From Melieria omissa (Eukaryota > Arthropoda > Insecta > Diptera > Ulidiidae), in contig OZ020270.1 in the NCBI GenBank assembly GCA_963971225.1, forward strand, positions 25,791,123-25,855,122: a stretch of 64,000 nt of DNA, written 5' to 3'. The notes beneath the pieces are model-generated. The model saw nothing but the letters and a program-made list of their open reading frames with translations, ran no database searches and was not told the origin of the DNA. A program made the position numbers and the translations under genes. Positions 54,599-64,000 of this stretch are shown here, in pieces (within the stretch, counting starts at the first letter, position 1; every line of letters begins with the position of its first letter).

Positions 54599-54902
54599 AT
54601 TGCCGCAACATTTTATATTTATAATTCTGTGGCCGTAAGGAATAACAGCCAAAGTCGATTTTATGAAGTTTTCAGGAGAGCACTTTTAATTTTTGAATTC
54701 GCTTTAGATTACACTAGATAAATTTTAGATTTTTGGGCGTAAAACATTCATTTTATGAGCAAAAGCCATAGAATTTTGTGTAGTAGTACATTTGAATACG
54801 ACGAATGCAATGGTAGTAATAACTCAATTTTGTCCTTACTCGACTTTGGCTGTTATTCCTTACGGCCACAGAATTGCTGTAAAAACAAAATGTTGCGGCA
54901 AT
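54599..54902. mobile_element. Foldback MITE, ATTCTGTGGCC family, copy B
   Basis: 304 bp. Outer ends ATTGCCGCAACATTTT are inverted, and inside them ATTCTGTGGCC plus GTAAGGAATAACAGCC are also inverted. The pattern matches the element at 37424-37657 with ~75% identity in the arms. Confidence 0.82.
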
Positions 54903-54936
54903 CCTTTCAAATTTGATGTTTCTTTAATCTAGTTTA

Positions 54937-55200
54937 GCCGGCCTCGATAGTCCAGCGGGTAGCGCGTTGGCTTCTCATACCAAAGGCCCCAGGTTTGATT
55001 CCTGGCTCGGGCTGGTGAAAAACTCATCTACTTCTATCGCTATCCACATGAAGGGAATGAGAATTACAAGAATCGCACAAGTGCGCTCTTGGCAGGCAAT
55101 GGAAAAACTTCCAAGTGTGAACGAAAAACTGCCAATCGCCGTTCGGATTCGGCATTAAAACTGTATGTCCCCTCCCCCCCTTTCCCCATCCGCTTGAAAT
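54937..55200 (+). mobile_element. tRNA-derived SINE
   Basis: The first ~75 bp look like a tRNA gene: A-box-like TAGTCCAGCGGGTAGCGCG and B-box GGTTTGATTCC, the internal pol III promoter. A body with GGCATTAAAACTGTATGTCCC follows, similar to SINE tails seen in flies as I recall them. The acceptor stem does not close properly, so it is a SINE head, not a tRNA gene. Confidence 0.75.
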
Positions 55201-55216
55201 GTGTGCTGTAACATAT

Positions 55217-55644
55217 TGTTACGAATACTAGGTCTAGTGGGCTGTTACGTATCACTGGATTGTGCAATTTGAAAATGAAACAACTTTAATTATTCGAACG
55301 CAGCCAATTAAAAACCAACAGTCACTTTATTATTCACCGTTTACACTTTACTGTTCGTTCACTTAGATATTTGCTTAATTACTCCGTGTGGCAACTTCAC
55401 TTGTCAAAACCAGACTGACTCGCTGCGCCGCATCCGGCTGCCTTTTATACCCGTCCGGCCATCGCGCTGATCGTTCTTGCAAATTCCCGAGTGGACTAAA
55501 GGTTTCCCTGATGATCGCGACCATCGTTGCCAGATTGGAATAAAAGTTATTATCGCGGCCGTCGTTGCCACATTGAATTATGGCACGGCGCGAAGCGGCA
55601 GGGTTGCTTTGCACAGCGACAGACTGTCTTGTGACACAGTGACA
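55217..55644 (-). repeat. 3' LTR of gypsy copy 4
   Basis: 428 bp. Its right end (TGTGACACAGTGACA) differs from the TTATCGTTACA of its partner LTR. It contains fewer GGTTGGACTAAAAG units than the 5' LTR. Confidence 0.9.
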
Positions 55645-55655
55645 CTGCCCACCAC

Positions 55656-58600
55656 TTAGGCTTGTTCGTCTCGAACAAGTGCCGAGGCTCCGCTGTGATG
55701 AGGCGCCAGACGCTCCAAATGGACTACCTTCAGCTTAGCGCCTCTATTGCTGCAACGTTGAATCCTGTATACCACGTCGTTAATCCTAGTCACGACTTCG
55801 TACGGTCCTTCCCATGACGCTTGAAGTTTCGGAGACAAACCTTTCCTCCGCTGCGGGTTGTAGAGCATTACCAAATCGCCTTCTTGGAACCCTGCTGAGT
55901 TGGCCCGTAGATCGTATCTGGCTTTCGCCTTATCGCTGACCAGTTTGGTGCGGCCCCTTATAAACTGGTGAATTTCCTCCAGTTCCGCCCGCTTATTGAC
56001 CACGTAGTCCGTCTTAGCCCCTCCCGTTGTGCCGACTACCCCGAACTTCAAGTCAGCGGGTAACCGCAACACTGTGCCAAACACTGCTCGGGCTGGAGTG
56101 AGTGATGTCGTGTCGTGCGGGGCTGACCTATACGCCATCAGGAACAGGGAGATATGCGTGTCCCAATCCTTTTGATTCCTGCCTACCACTTTCCGCAGGT
56201 ATTCCTCCAGTGCCCGGTTAAAGCGTTCCACCATACCGTCGGACTGTGGGTGCAAAGGAATGGTACGCGTTTTCTTTATCCCCAGCAGCTCACACACTTC
56301 CTTGAATACCGCAGACTCAAAATTCCGGCCTTGATCTGAGTGCAACTCCAACGTAACTCCGAACCTGGCTACCCAGTTGTTTACCAGCTTTTCCGAGATC
56401 GTGGTGGCCTCCTGGTTAGGAATAGGGTACACTTCGGGCCATTTGCTGAAGTAATCCATTACGACCAGCACATATTTGTTGCCTTGGGTGCTAGTTGGGA
56501 ATGGGCCGGCGACGTCCATAGCAATCCGCTCGAAGGGCGCTCCCACGTTGTACTGCTGCATGCGGCCTCGAGATTTTCTTGTCGGCCCTTTCGCGGCTGA
56601 ACATCGGTCGCAGCTCTTAATCCACTCGGCTACAGACTCCTGACATACTACCCAGTAGAATCGTCTTTTTATTTTGGCGACGGTTTGGTGATGCCCACGT
56701 GCCCTCCACTGGAGTCGTTATGGTATGCCTCGATGACCTCGTTGATTCTGCATTTCGGCACTACCATTAGGGAGTTGCTGGTCCGACCATCCGCGCTCTC
56801 CCATTCGCGGTACAGGCATCCTTCTTTCAGCCGCAGACTTTTCCACTGTGCCCAGTAAGCCTTAGCGATCGGGCTTTCACCGGCCACCTCCTGCCAGTCT
56901 TGACGTGCGCCTTGCTTCTTGCCTTCGATAATTTTTGCAAGATCCGCATCCTCACGCTGGTCCTTTCGTAGCCTCTCCGCAGACCACTCTTCCTCTGGCA
57001 TAACACTTACCAACCGGGCGTCCACCATCTGTTCTCTGCTTTCGGCTCGCGAGCACGGCCTGCATTCGACTTTGCACGGACGGCGTGACAAGGCATCGGC
57101 ATTTCCATGGCTACTGCCCTTGCGATGCTCTATCGTGTAGTCGTAGCTCTGCAGTCGCTCGATCCACCGCGCCAATTGCCCTTAAGGATCCTTAAAGTTC
57201 AGCAGCCATCTCAATGCCGCATGATCTGTGCGCAGGCGAAACCTTTGTCCATACAGATATTTGTGGAAGTGTTTTACGCAGTCCAATACCGCCAGCAGTT
57301 CTCTCCGTGTCACACAATAGTTGCGTTCCGGTTTCGATAGAACCCTACTGTAGTACGCTATCACTTGTTCCTGGCCGTCTATTATCTGTGATAGCACACC
57401 GCCAATACTATTCCCGCTTGCATCTGTATCCAGCACAAACATCTCCCCAGGCACGGGGAAGGCCAGAATTGGAGCACTGCACAGTTTTTCCTTCAGACGT
57501 GCAAAAGCCTGTTCCTGCTCCTCGTTCCACTCGAAAGCTTGGTTCTTTTTCGTCAGTTTGTGCAAGCTGCTGGCTATGTTCGCAAATCCCGGAACAAATC
57601 GGCGGTAGTATGTGCACAGGCCCAGGAAACTGCGGAGTTCGTGTAGATTGCGTGGTCGGGGCCACTCCTTCACCACCGTGATCTTGCCTTCGTCCGTATG
57701 TATTCCGCGAGCGGAAACCGTGTGACCCAGATATTTGACCTCTTTTTGAAACAGCGAGCACTTCTTTGGGTTGAGTTTAAGCCCGGCTTCTCGTATTCGC
57801 TCAAATACCTCCTTCAGCTTTTCCAGGTGGTCGTCGAAGCTTTTGCCCATCACGATTATGTCGTCGAGGTATACCAGACACGTCCGACAATTCAGCCCTT
57901 TCAGCACGCGTTCCATTAGCCGCTCGAATGTTGCGGGTGCGTTCCAGAGTCCAAACGGCATGACGGTGAACTGCCACAAACCGTCGCCAACATTAAAAGC
58001 CGTTTTCTCCTTATCCTTGTCTGCAAGCTCCACCTGCCAATAGCCGCTACGTAAGTCGAGTGTGGAGAACCACTGCGTGCCTGATAGTGTGTCCAGGGTG
58101 TCATCGATCCGAGGTAGTGGATAACTGTCCTTCTTGGTCACACCATTGAGCTTCCGATAGTCCACACAAAACCGGGTACTGCCATCTTTTTTCTTGACTA
58201 GCACGACCGGCGAGCACCAGGGGCCCGAAGAAGGCTCTATGACCTTGTCTTTCCGCATGTTCTCGATCAAATTTGTGACCTCCTCCCGCTTGGCCAGAGG
58301 AACTCGTCTTGGCGGTTGGCGAATCGGTTTTGCACTTCCGGTGTCGATGTTGTGCTTCACTATGGCTGTTCTTCCGCCTACTTCTGCCGCAAATATTGAC
58401 CCATAGTGCTGCAGGAGTGACCTCGCCTTCTGTTTCTGCTTGGCCGTCAACTCGCTGCTCCACTGGTTCTCCTGCGGTATGGCGTCCATGTTCAATCCGC
58501 TCTTCTTATAACCTCCAGGCGGGCTACTCTCACAATTGACCACTGCTACAGCTTCCTTACACTCGCCAATTACCTCATCTTTCCCGACATGTCTGGGTGC

Positions 58601-59255
58601 ATTCAGGGGGTTCAGTATTCTGACTGGTATTCTGCCATTTTTAGGTTCCACTAATGTACGTCCGATGATGATGTTGTCGTGTCCTTGTTTCGGTGCTTCT
58701 ACTACCCACAGCCGACTCGTCCCATCGTCATCGTCCACCTTTGCCCACACAATCGCCTCAGAATTCGCTGGTATCCTCCTGTGTTGACACGATACAACCT
58801 TCCTTACCGCCACGCTTCGCTCATAGCCGGTGTGCAGCGGGAATTCAACGTTGGCATATCTCAGCACATTTTCCTTCAGGTCCAGCGTAAAACCGTGCCT
58901 AATCATGAAATCAACGCCGATAATCAAGTTGTCCATTATATCCGCGACGATGAACTCATGTTCCAGGCTGCTGGTGCCGATAGCAATCGTTTTTGTAACT
59001 TTCCCTCTTACCGGCGCGCGCTCGCCAGTCGCAGTCCGCAGCTGTATGCCATGCAGCGGTTCCCAGTTCTTCAGCAGCTTCCTTTTTATGATCGAATATG
59101 ACGCTCCAGAATCCAGTGTCAACACGAACAACTTTCCATCTATCCCTCCTTCAATTGTCAAGCTGCTGGGCTGTCGTTTCAGCTGTGAGACAAGGATGGT
59201 GGGGCGGCAGATTGTGGGGATCAGCTCACGCCCCTTTGGGCTGACCCGTTTTAGT
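55656..59255 (-). pseudogene. pol: gypsy pol, copy 4, near-complete
   Basis: From 59161 to 57182 one 659-codon block covers protease (LTLDSGASYSII, residues ~14-25), RT (FCVDYRKLN; YLDD at ~431-434) and RNase H (DTDASGNS at ~577-584). It ends at a TAA in FKDP/GQLARW (57182-57184), the same codon that is TAA in the array copies. The next block (57175-56669) has ADALSRRP and the integrase HNDSSGGHVG finger, shifted by one missing T at 56685. The last block (from ~56660) holds intact integrase catalytic motifs AMDVAGP, HSDQGRNFES and DGMVERFNR plus the GPYEVV C-terminus to 55656. Only one stop and one shift separate it from an open pol. Confidence 0.93.
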
Positions 59256-59260
59256 TTAAC
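59215..59260 (-). promoter_or_regulatory. -1 frameshift signal at gag/pol overlap (copy 4)
   Basis: GTTAAAC (59260-59254) precedes the gag TAA (59253-59251); spacer TAAAAC, then a stem GGGTCAGC / GCTGATCCC with inner CCC/GGG pairing. Conserved in sequence and position in all four copies. Confidence 0.82.
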
Positions 59261-60893
59261 GGCTCCTCGTCCTCAACCCTGCGCTTGTTGGCTGAGCCTC
59301 GATTGTCAGCATTCCTCGCTTCAGGCGATTGCGATCGAGAACGGGAACGCCTCTTTCGTTGGCGGCAGTCTCGTGATATGTGGCCCTGCTTGCCACATAC
59401 CCAGCAACCAACTTTAGAGGGGATCACCCGTGGCCTGTCCGGTGGCTCAGAGCTTATGGCCTGGATCGTAATGTCGTTGTCTGGCTGGATCTGGCGTATC
59501 CTTGCAGGTGCATACCGAGTGCTCCCAATCCATGTCGCCTCATATGTCATCGCGCTGGTCACCGTCTCCCTAAATGTCGGCTTGCCCATCATCAACGCAC
59601 TGCGACGGGTCTCCGGATCATGAAGACCTTCAATAAACGCCTCCATCTTCATCCTCTCGAGATCATCAGCGCCGAAAGACGGGTAGCACAGCTGTACGAG
59701 CAGCTCAATGTCTGCTGCATATGCCTGCAGCGCCTCGTTGGCCCTTTGCCTGCGATTCTGCAGCTCACAGTAGTATAGCGTTCTGTTGTGCTCGTCGCTG
59801 TATTTGGCTGCCAGCGCCCTTATGACGGTCTCGTACTCACTTCATAAGCATTCTGGAACTGATTTTATTACCTCAGTCGCAGCACCTTTAAGAGCCAGCG
59901 CCAATCTCCGACGTTTTCTTACATCGGTCCACTGATTTTCCAGAGCAGCCAGGTCGAATTGTAGCTTGAAGGTATCGAACGGCGTAGTCCCATCATAAGT
60001 AGGCACTTCTGCTCGGGTGGCAACACTTTCCGGAACCGGCGGCAACCATTCTCGCGGCTGTACCTCCCTAAGCCGCTCGCCCATTTTTCTGTTCATCGAA
60101 ACCTCCAGACTATCAACTCGGTTGTTCAGGGAATCATCAAGATCGTCAACACGTTTGTTCAGGGAATCATCCAGGTCGCCAACTCGTTTGTTCAGGGAAT
60201 CATCTAGGTCGTCGACTCGTTTATCCAAGTGCTCTACCCGCGTCTCCAGGTGCTCGACTTTCCCATTAATCCTGTTTGAGATTTCCTCCACTTTCTGCTC
60301 CACGCGCGCAGAATTTTCCTGAAGCTTGACTTCCATTCGCTCCGCCACTTGCGCCGATATTTCCTGGGTCGCCGTTTCCATTTTCGCTGCCATTTCTCGA
60401 TTTGTAGTTTCCAGCTTCGCTGACATTGCTCGATTTGCAGTCTCGACTTTTGCCGAAATTTCGAGATTCGTAGTTTCCAGCTTGGCTGCCATCTCCTGAT
60501 TCGAAGTTTCCAGCTTCGCTGCCATCTCCTGATTCGAAGATTCCAGTTTCGCTGCCATCTCCTGATTCGAAGATTCCAGTTTCGCTGCCATTTCACGGTT
60601 GGAAGTCTCGAACATGCCTTTAAGTGCAACCATTAGCTGGCTCATGTCCAATGCTTGTAGTGGCGCAGCCGCTGCAGCCGTACTTTGCAGCGACGCAGCA
60701 GCAGCAGGCGATTCCTCCACCTTGGCCGACGCCTCTAGTTCTTGCGCTCCGAAGTCGTGCACAGTCCAATCGACGCCTCACATGCTTCTCGCAAGCGCAA
60801 CTGCAACTCCACCTTTCCGCCAGCAGTCGGCAAATTCCAGGCAGCCAGCTCATTCTTCAGCTGGTCTACCTTCAGCAGCTCGAGTTTAACCAT
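59251..60893 (-). pseudogene. gag: gypsy gag, copy 4, with expanded coiled-coil repeats
   Basis: ATG at 60893 (MVKLELLKVDQLKNELAAW, SAP-like). A 7-bp deletion relative to copy 1 near 60775 shifts the frame; the main body is open from 60762. It contains four to five tandem SNQEMAAKLE-type 11-residue units, further ETANRxMxAKLE units, then KRVDDLDDSLN units of 11 residues, all predicted coiled coil. The capsid-like region follows (PTYDGTTPFDTFKLQ). TGA at 59842-59844 replaces an Arg codon (AGA in the array copies). The remainder carries FIEGLHDPETRRSALM and the CCHC knuckle CWVCGKQGHISRDC, ending EEPLN. Confidence 0.9.
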
Positions 60894-60944
60894 GTCCGTG
60901 CTTTTTTAATTAATTTTTTTTTTGTTTACTTTCAATTTTCCACA

Positions 60945-60962
60945 ATCCCACTTCTGACACCA
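60945..60962 (-). other. Primer-binding site, tRNA-Leu type (copy 4)
   Basis: Plus strand ATCCCACTTCTGACACCA, two bases from the 5' LTR; same primer as the array copies. Confidence 0.87.
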
Positions 60963-60964
60963 AA

Positions 60965-61411
60965 TGTTACGAATACTAGGTCTAGTGGGCTGTTACGTAT
61001 CACTGGATTGTGCAATTTGAAAATGAAACAACTTTGTTTATTCGAACGCAGCCAATTAAAGACCAACAGTCACTTTATTATTCACAGCTTACACTTTACT
61101 GTTCGTTCACTTAGGTATTTGCTTAATTACTCCGTGTGACAACTTCACTTGTCAAAACCAGACTGACTCGCTGCGCCGCATCCGGCTGCCTTTTATACCT
61201 GTCAGGCCCATCGCGCAGATCGTTCCCGCACATTCCGGAGTGGACTAAAAGTTTCCATCATTGCCAGGTTGGACTAAAAGTTATTATCGCGGCCGTCGTT
61301 GCCAGATTGGACTAAAAGTTACTATCGCGGCCGTCGTTGCCAGATTGGATTATAGCACGGCGCGAAGCGGCAGGGTTGCTTTGCACAGCGACAGACTGTC
61401 TTATCGTTACA
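60965..61411 (-). repeat. 5' LTR of gypsy copy 4
   Basis: 447 bp, TGTTACGAATACTAGG...TTATCGTTACA (plus strand). The U3 side has three ~40-bp tandem units (CGCGGCCGTCGTTGCCAGA + TTGGACTAAAAGTTA), one more than the 3' LTR. Confidence 0.9.
61162..61197 (-). promoter_or_regulatory. Core promoter in 5' LTR (copy 4)
   Basis: TATAAAAG (61197-61190) and TCAGT initiator (61166-61162), ~33 bases from the first T of TATA to the initiator A. Upstream U3 repeats are complete in this copy. Confidence 0.8.
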
Positions 61412-62944
61412 ATATGATGGCAAAAACAGTGTTGCATACACAGTTCAAAAACGGGTGAAATATGTGGTCTCACAATGGGCCTTTCAGGCTTCCGAGTGTG
61501 TCTCTCATAGAGGCAGCCACCGCAACCTAACCTAACCTTAATCCAGTTTATACATGCATGCATTGCCATTATTTTGACCGTAGGTGTACATATGATGAGT
61601 TTACTTTTAAAGTGAACAATTTTTTGTACCTTTGCACAGTGATTCGATCCATAGACAAATTTCAAAAAAAATTTATAGTCTCAGAATTTAATGATTTTGA
61701 TGTAATTTGAAAGGTAAAACTCCAATTAAGAAAACCCCAAAAACTCTGTGTAAAAAATTATTTAGTGTGCGTGCAAAAGCGGCTCAAAGTTAAAACTTTT
61801 TTCACCAAAAACACTTCCAATTTCTGTTTTTTAGTCTATTGAGAAAAAAAAATTTTAAAATACATGGTCACCAAGAAGTTGCTAAAACTTTTAATATTGA
61901 TTAAGAAATGCTGTGACCACTTTCGCTGTTAACGTTTTCTTGAAATTTGCAAAACTGAGACTTTTACATCACTTTTAATTCAAAATATTTTTTTTAATTA
62001 AAAATCTGAAAATTGGCAAAACCTAGAGGAAAATATCTAAAAAGTATGTGAAAGTATGTTCCTGGATTTTTTTTTATTTTAACAATCATTCATTCTTTGT
62101 CGAATAAGGTAATAACATCCTCCGATATGTTCCGATCTCAGATTTTTTATTTGAAAAGTGGTCTAAACACCTATTTATCGCCACAATTTATTTTTTCATC
62201 CCTAAAAGTATGCAATCATTATGAAAAATTGAGAAAACTGCGAAAAAGCAAAACATACGTCTATTATTATTACAGTTTTTATTGCAAAACTAAAGGGTCC
62301 TAAGGCAATTTCTGTTACTCTTTCCAATTATCAATGTTGACGTTACCGATTAAATGTAAAATCTGAAAAATCTAGCCAGCACACTCGTTACTATAGCTCA
62401 CCAAAAGAGACGAAAATAGCAAATTTAAGTCTCAGACATTGCCAAACTACAAAAGTTTAAGAAAAACAAAATAGAGATTTCAATTCAGCAGACCATGATT
62501 AACTAGTATACCAAATTTTATGAAGAACGGACCACTCCTTCTAATTTTGTCCCACGGTTGTATGGAGCCGAATCACTTTTGTAAATTTTCTTTTTTTGTC
62601 AATAATTTGTAACTGTTGGTAACTTTCTATACAAGATTTTGGTAGAAAAAATTGTAGGCGAGGGGCAACCATGGCCTGATTGCCATGGACAGTGAATTTC
62701 ACAGTTTTTTAAGTATTATCGCGACTTTGTGTGGTAGAAACAGTGACTTAAACGGCAGCGCAAAATTTAAACGTCTACTCGCCAGACATACTCCAGTAGT
62801 CTATTATTACAAAATTCTGCAGATTGGTGCCATTTTCACAATTTTTGAAATTCACAGCGTAAATTCAAAATTCAAAACAACACAAATCAGCAGTTAAACG
62901 AAATGCCAATGAGGCAATGTAAACACTTTGAAATGACTCATCTC
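61412..62944. other. No gene recognised
   Basis: AT-rich. It contains AACCTAACCTAACC near 61532-61545 after a short CTCTCATAGAGG dyad, an imperfect CCATGGCCTGATTGCCATGG palindrome near 62669-62688, and one TTGGTAACTTT core at ~62617. No credible coding frame. Confidence 0.5.
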
Positions 62945-62988
62945 AAACTTCGCATTTGGGCTCAATGTAAACGTAGTATAACACAACC
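62945..62988. mobile_element. Isolated Harbinger-type element end
   Basis: CGCATTTGGGCTCAATGTAAACGTAGTA followed by TAA is the inverted form of the sequence at 35353-35380 next to the Harbinger genes. It is either the right end of a separate copy or the far end of the same element. Confidence 0.45.
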
Positions 62989-64000
62989 TTGTTTATTGTG
63001 CCATGCATGGTTCATTGTCAAAATCGGACGGAGCGTTCACTTGCTAATGGTACTGCCACAATTAAATAAACGTATACATAATAGGTCTGTTTGGCCAGAT
63101 TTCCAGTAAAAAATATCAGGAGAGTAAGCTAGCGTACGCTCCCTAAAATCAAACTATCCAAAAAAGTAAACAAACAGCAATTTGTAAGAATTTGCAAGTT
63201 TAAACTCTTGGTTATACCACTGGGACTTGGCCCACTCACAATACACAATAAAAAGGGTGTAAACAGGAGAGTTAAAGAACGAAACAGCTGATCTAAAAGT
63301 TTCATTTGAGGTTTGAAGTGGTAGGGAAAATTAAGTTAAATCAGACATTTAATGCAGAATGCAAATAGTTCGTTGCGCTCAATCTGCACTTCTTCCCTTT
63401 GAGCTTCAGCGGGTAAAGCTGAGCAAGACGGTTGTGGGTCAGCAGACTTGCGAACGCACAATTTCTTTGCTGTTTCCATTTGCCTGCAAATATTTTCAAA
63501 ATTTATGTTTCATATGGCAGCCAGTCATATGTTTTTCTTGTTCTTCTTCTTACTGGCAAAAAGTTACTGGACAAAAATACTTCAGTAAAAACTTGCAAGT
63601 TCTCACGAAATTAACTGTCACTTTACGCTCTCAGTTTCTCTCTCGTTACTTGAGATTTGGCGTCAACAAACAGGATCCAGTAAAAATTTGTACAAATTCG
63701 TACAAAATATTCTCTGCCAAAAAGACCTAATAATATTTTTAATATTATTACTAATAAAATTGTTTGAATATGTCCCTAAAATATCATTATTTAAGTTTTC
63801 ATTGACTCCTTATATCCTTAGCATCCCTGATTTCATCTTTCATTTGTAAACAAACAGCGCGGGAAGCAATCAGAGAGAAGTTTAACGTTCAAAAATTTGC
63901 ATTTTATTAACATACATTCATTCTTTTCGGATAAAAATAATGAAACGAAAAGGCACTCTGTGCTGTGCATGAACGCTTTTGCAAGCATACTTTTAGGCAT
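62989..64000. other. No gene; ~80-bp dispersed repeat at 63011-63090
   Basis: 63011-63090 resembles 34320-34400 (GGTTCATTGT, AATCGGACGGA, ATACATAATA). The rest, to the window end, has no recognisable motifs; a 123-codon open frame at 63359-63730 looks like chance. Confidence 0.45.

Larger units (their letters stand above)
55217..61411 (-). mobile_element. Ty3/gypsy retrotransposon, copy 4 (independent insertion)
   Basis: 6195 bp with two long LTRs (55217-55644; 60965-61411) and ATAT on both sides (55213-55216; 61412-61415). It is closely related to the array copies but clearly diverged, with longer coiled-coil repeats in gag and fewer lesions. It keeps the 16 bp of integrase missing from the array. 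The best copy for defining the family. Confidence 0.95.

Noticed and set aside
54937..55010. tRNA gene
   Set aside because: A and B boxes are present but the acceptor stem does not pair and a SINE body follows; treated as a SINE head.
13832..61411. Envelope gene (errantivirus-type) in the gypsy elements
   Set aside because: In all four copies the integrase stop touches the polypurine tract, leaving no space for env.
63359..63730. 123-codon open frame near the right edge
   Set aside because: No motif or repeat support, start codon without context, composition like the surrounding spacer.

Overview
This is eukaryotic DNA from an insect, most likely a fly (Diptera, perhaps a non-drosophilid such as a tephritid; this is inference). 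The evidence is spliceosomal introns, an ABHD12-like pseudogene, and the mixture of Ty3/gypsy, jockey/CR1-type and LOA-type LINEs, Tc1, P/THAP, PIF/Harbinger, hAT and TTAA-inserting elements. I found no intact host gene. The window is a heterochromatin-like bed of nested and mostly broken transposable elements.

Left part (1-13.8 kb). A LINE 3' end with a TAAA tail sits in the THAP domain of a P-element-like transposase pseudogene (519-2847). Next come an unprocessed ABHD12-like hydrolase pseudogene (3878-4480) and a Tc1 element with ~210-bp inverted repeats (4566-6133). A three-level nest follows: a TTAA-flanked piggyBac-like element (7069-10828) holds a hAT-like element (7228-9248), which holds a second copy of the same TTAA family (7347-8670). 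A minisatellite, a second Tc1 element (11092-12673), a possible BEL-type LTR and a foldback element lead to the central array.

Centre (13367-32785). Three near-identical head-to-tail units of ~6.47 kb each carry one minus-strand Ty3/gypsy retrotransposon (gag, protease, RT, RNase H, integrase; no env) plus ~465 bp of its left flank. The only ATAT target duplications are at the outer edges, so one insertion was tandemly triplicated. A fourth, independent and more complete copy lies at 55217-61411 with its own ATAT duplication. All four keep a GTTAAAC slippery heptamer plus hairpin at the gag/pol overlap, and all four share one TAA stop after RNase H.

Right part (33-64 kb). It starts with a solo gypsy-type LTR with ATAT duplication, a long foldback element, and a PIF/Harbinger remnant with both genes (Myb/SANT-like protein and an intron-bearing DDE transposase). 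A minus-strand LINE (LINE-B) then serves as landing pad for three later insertions: a second minus-strand LINE (LINE-A, partly tandemly duplicated), a plus-strand LOA-type LINE with RNase H (LINE-C), and a 230-bp TTAA MITE. In each case the LINE-B reading continues across the site. A second copy of a foldback family, a tRNA-derived SINE and gypsy copy 4 follow. The last 2.6 kb hold no gene I can recognise.

No prokaryotic operon, CRISPR array, rRNA gene or novel defence-type system is visible. The noteworthy biology is retroelement recoding, tandem amplification of a retrotransposon, and an insertion chronology that can be read from the sequence.
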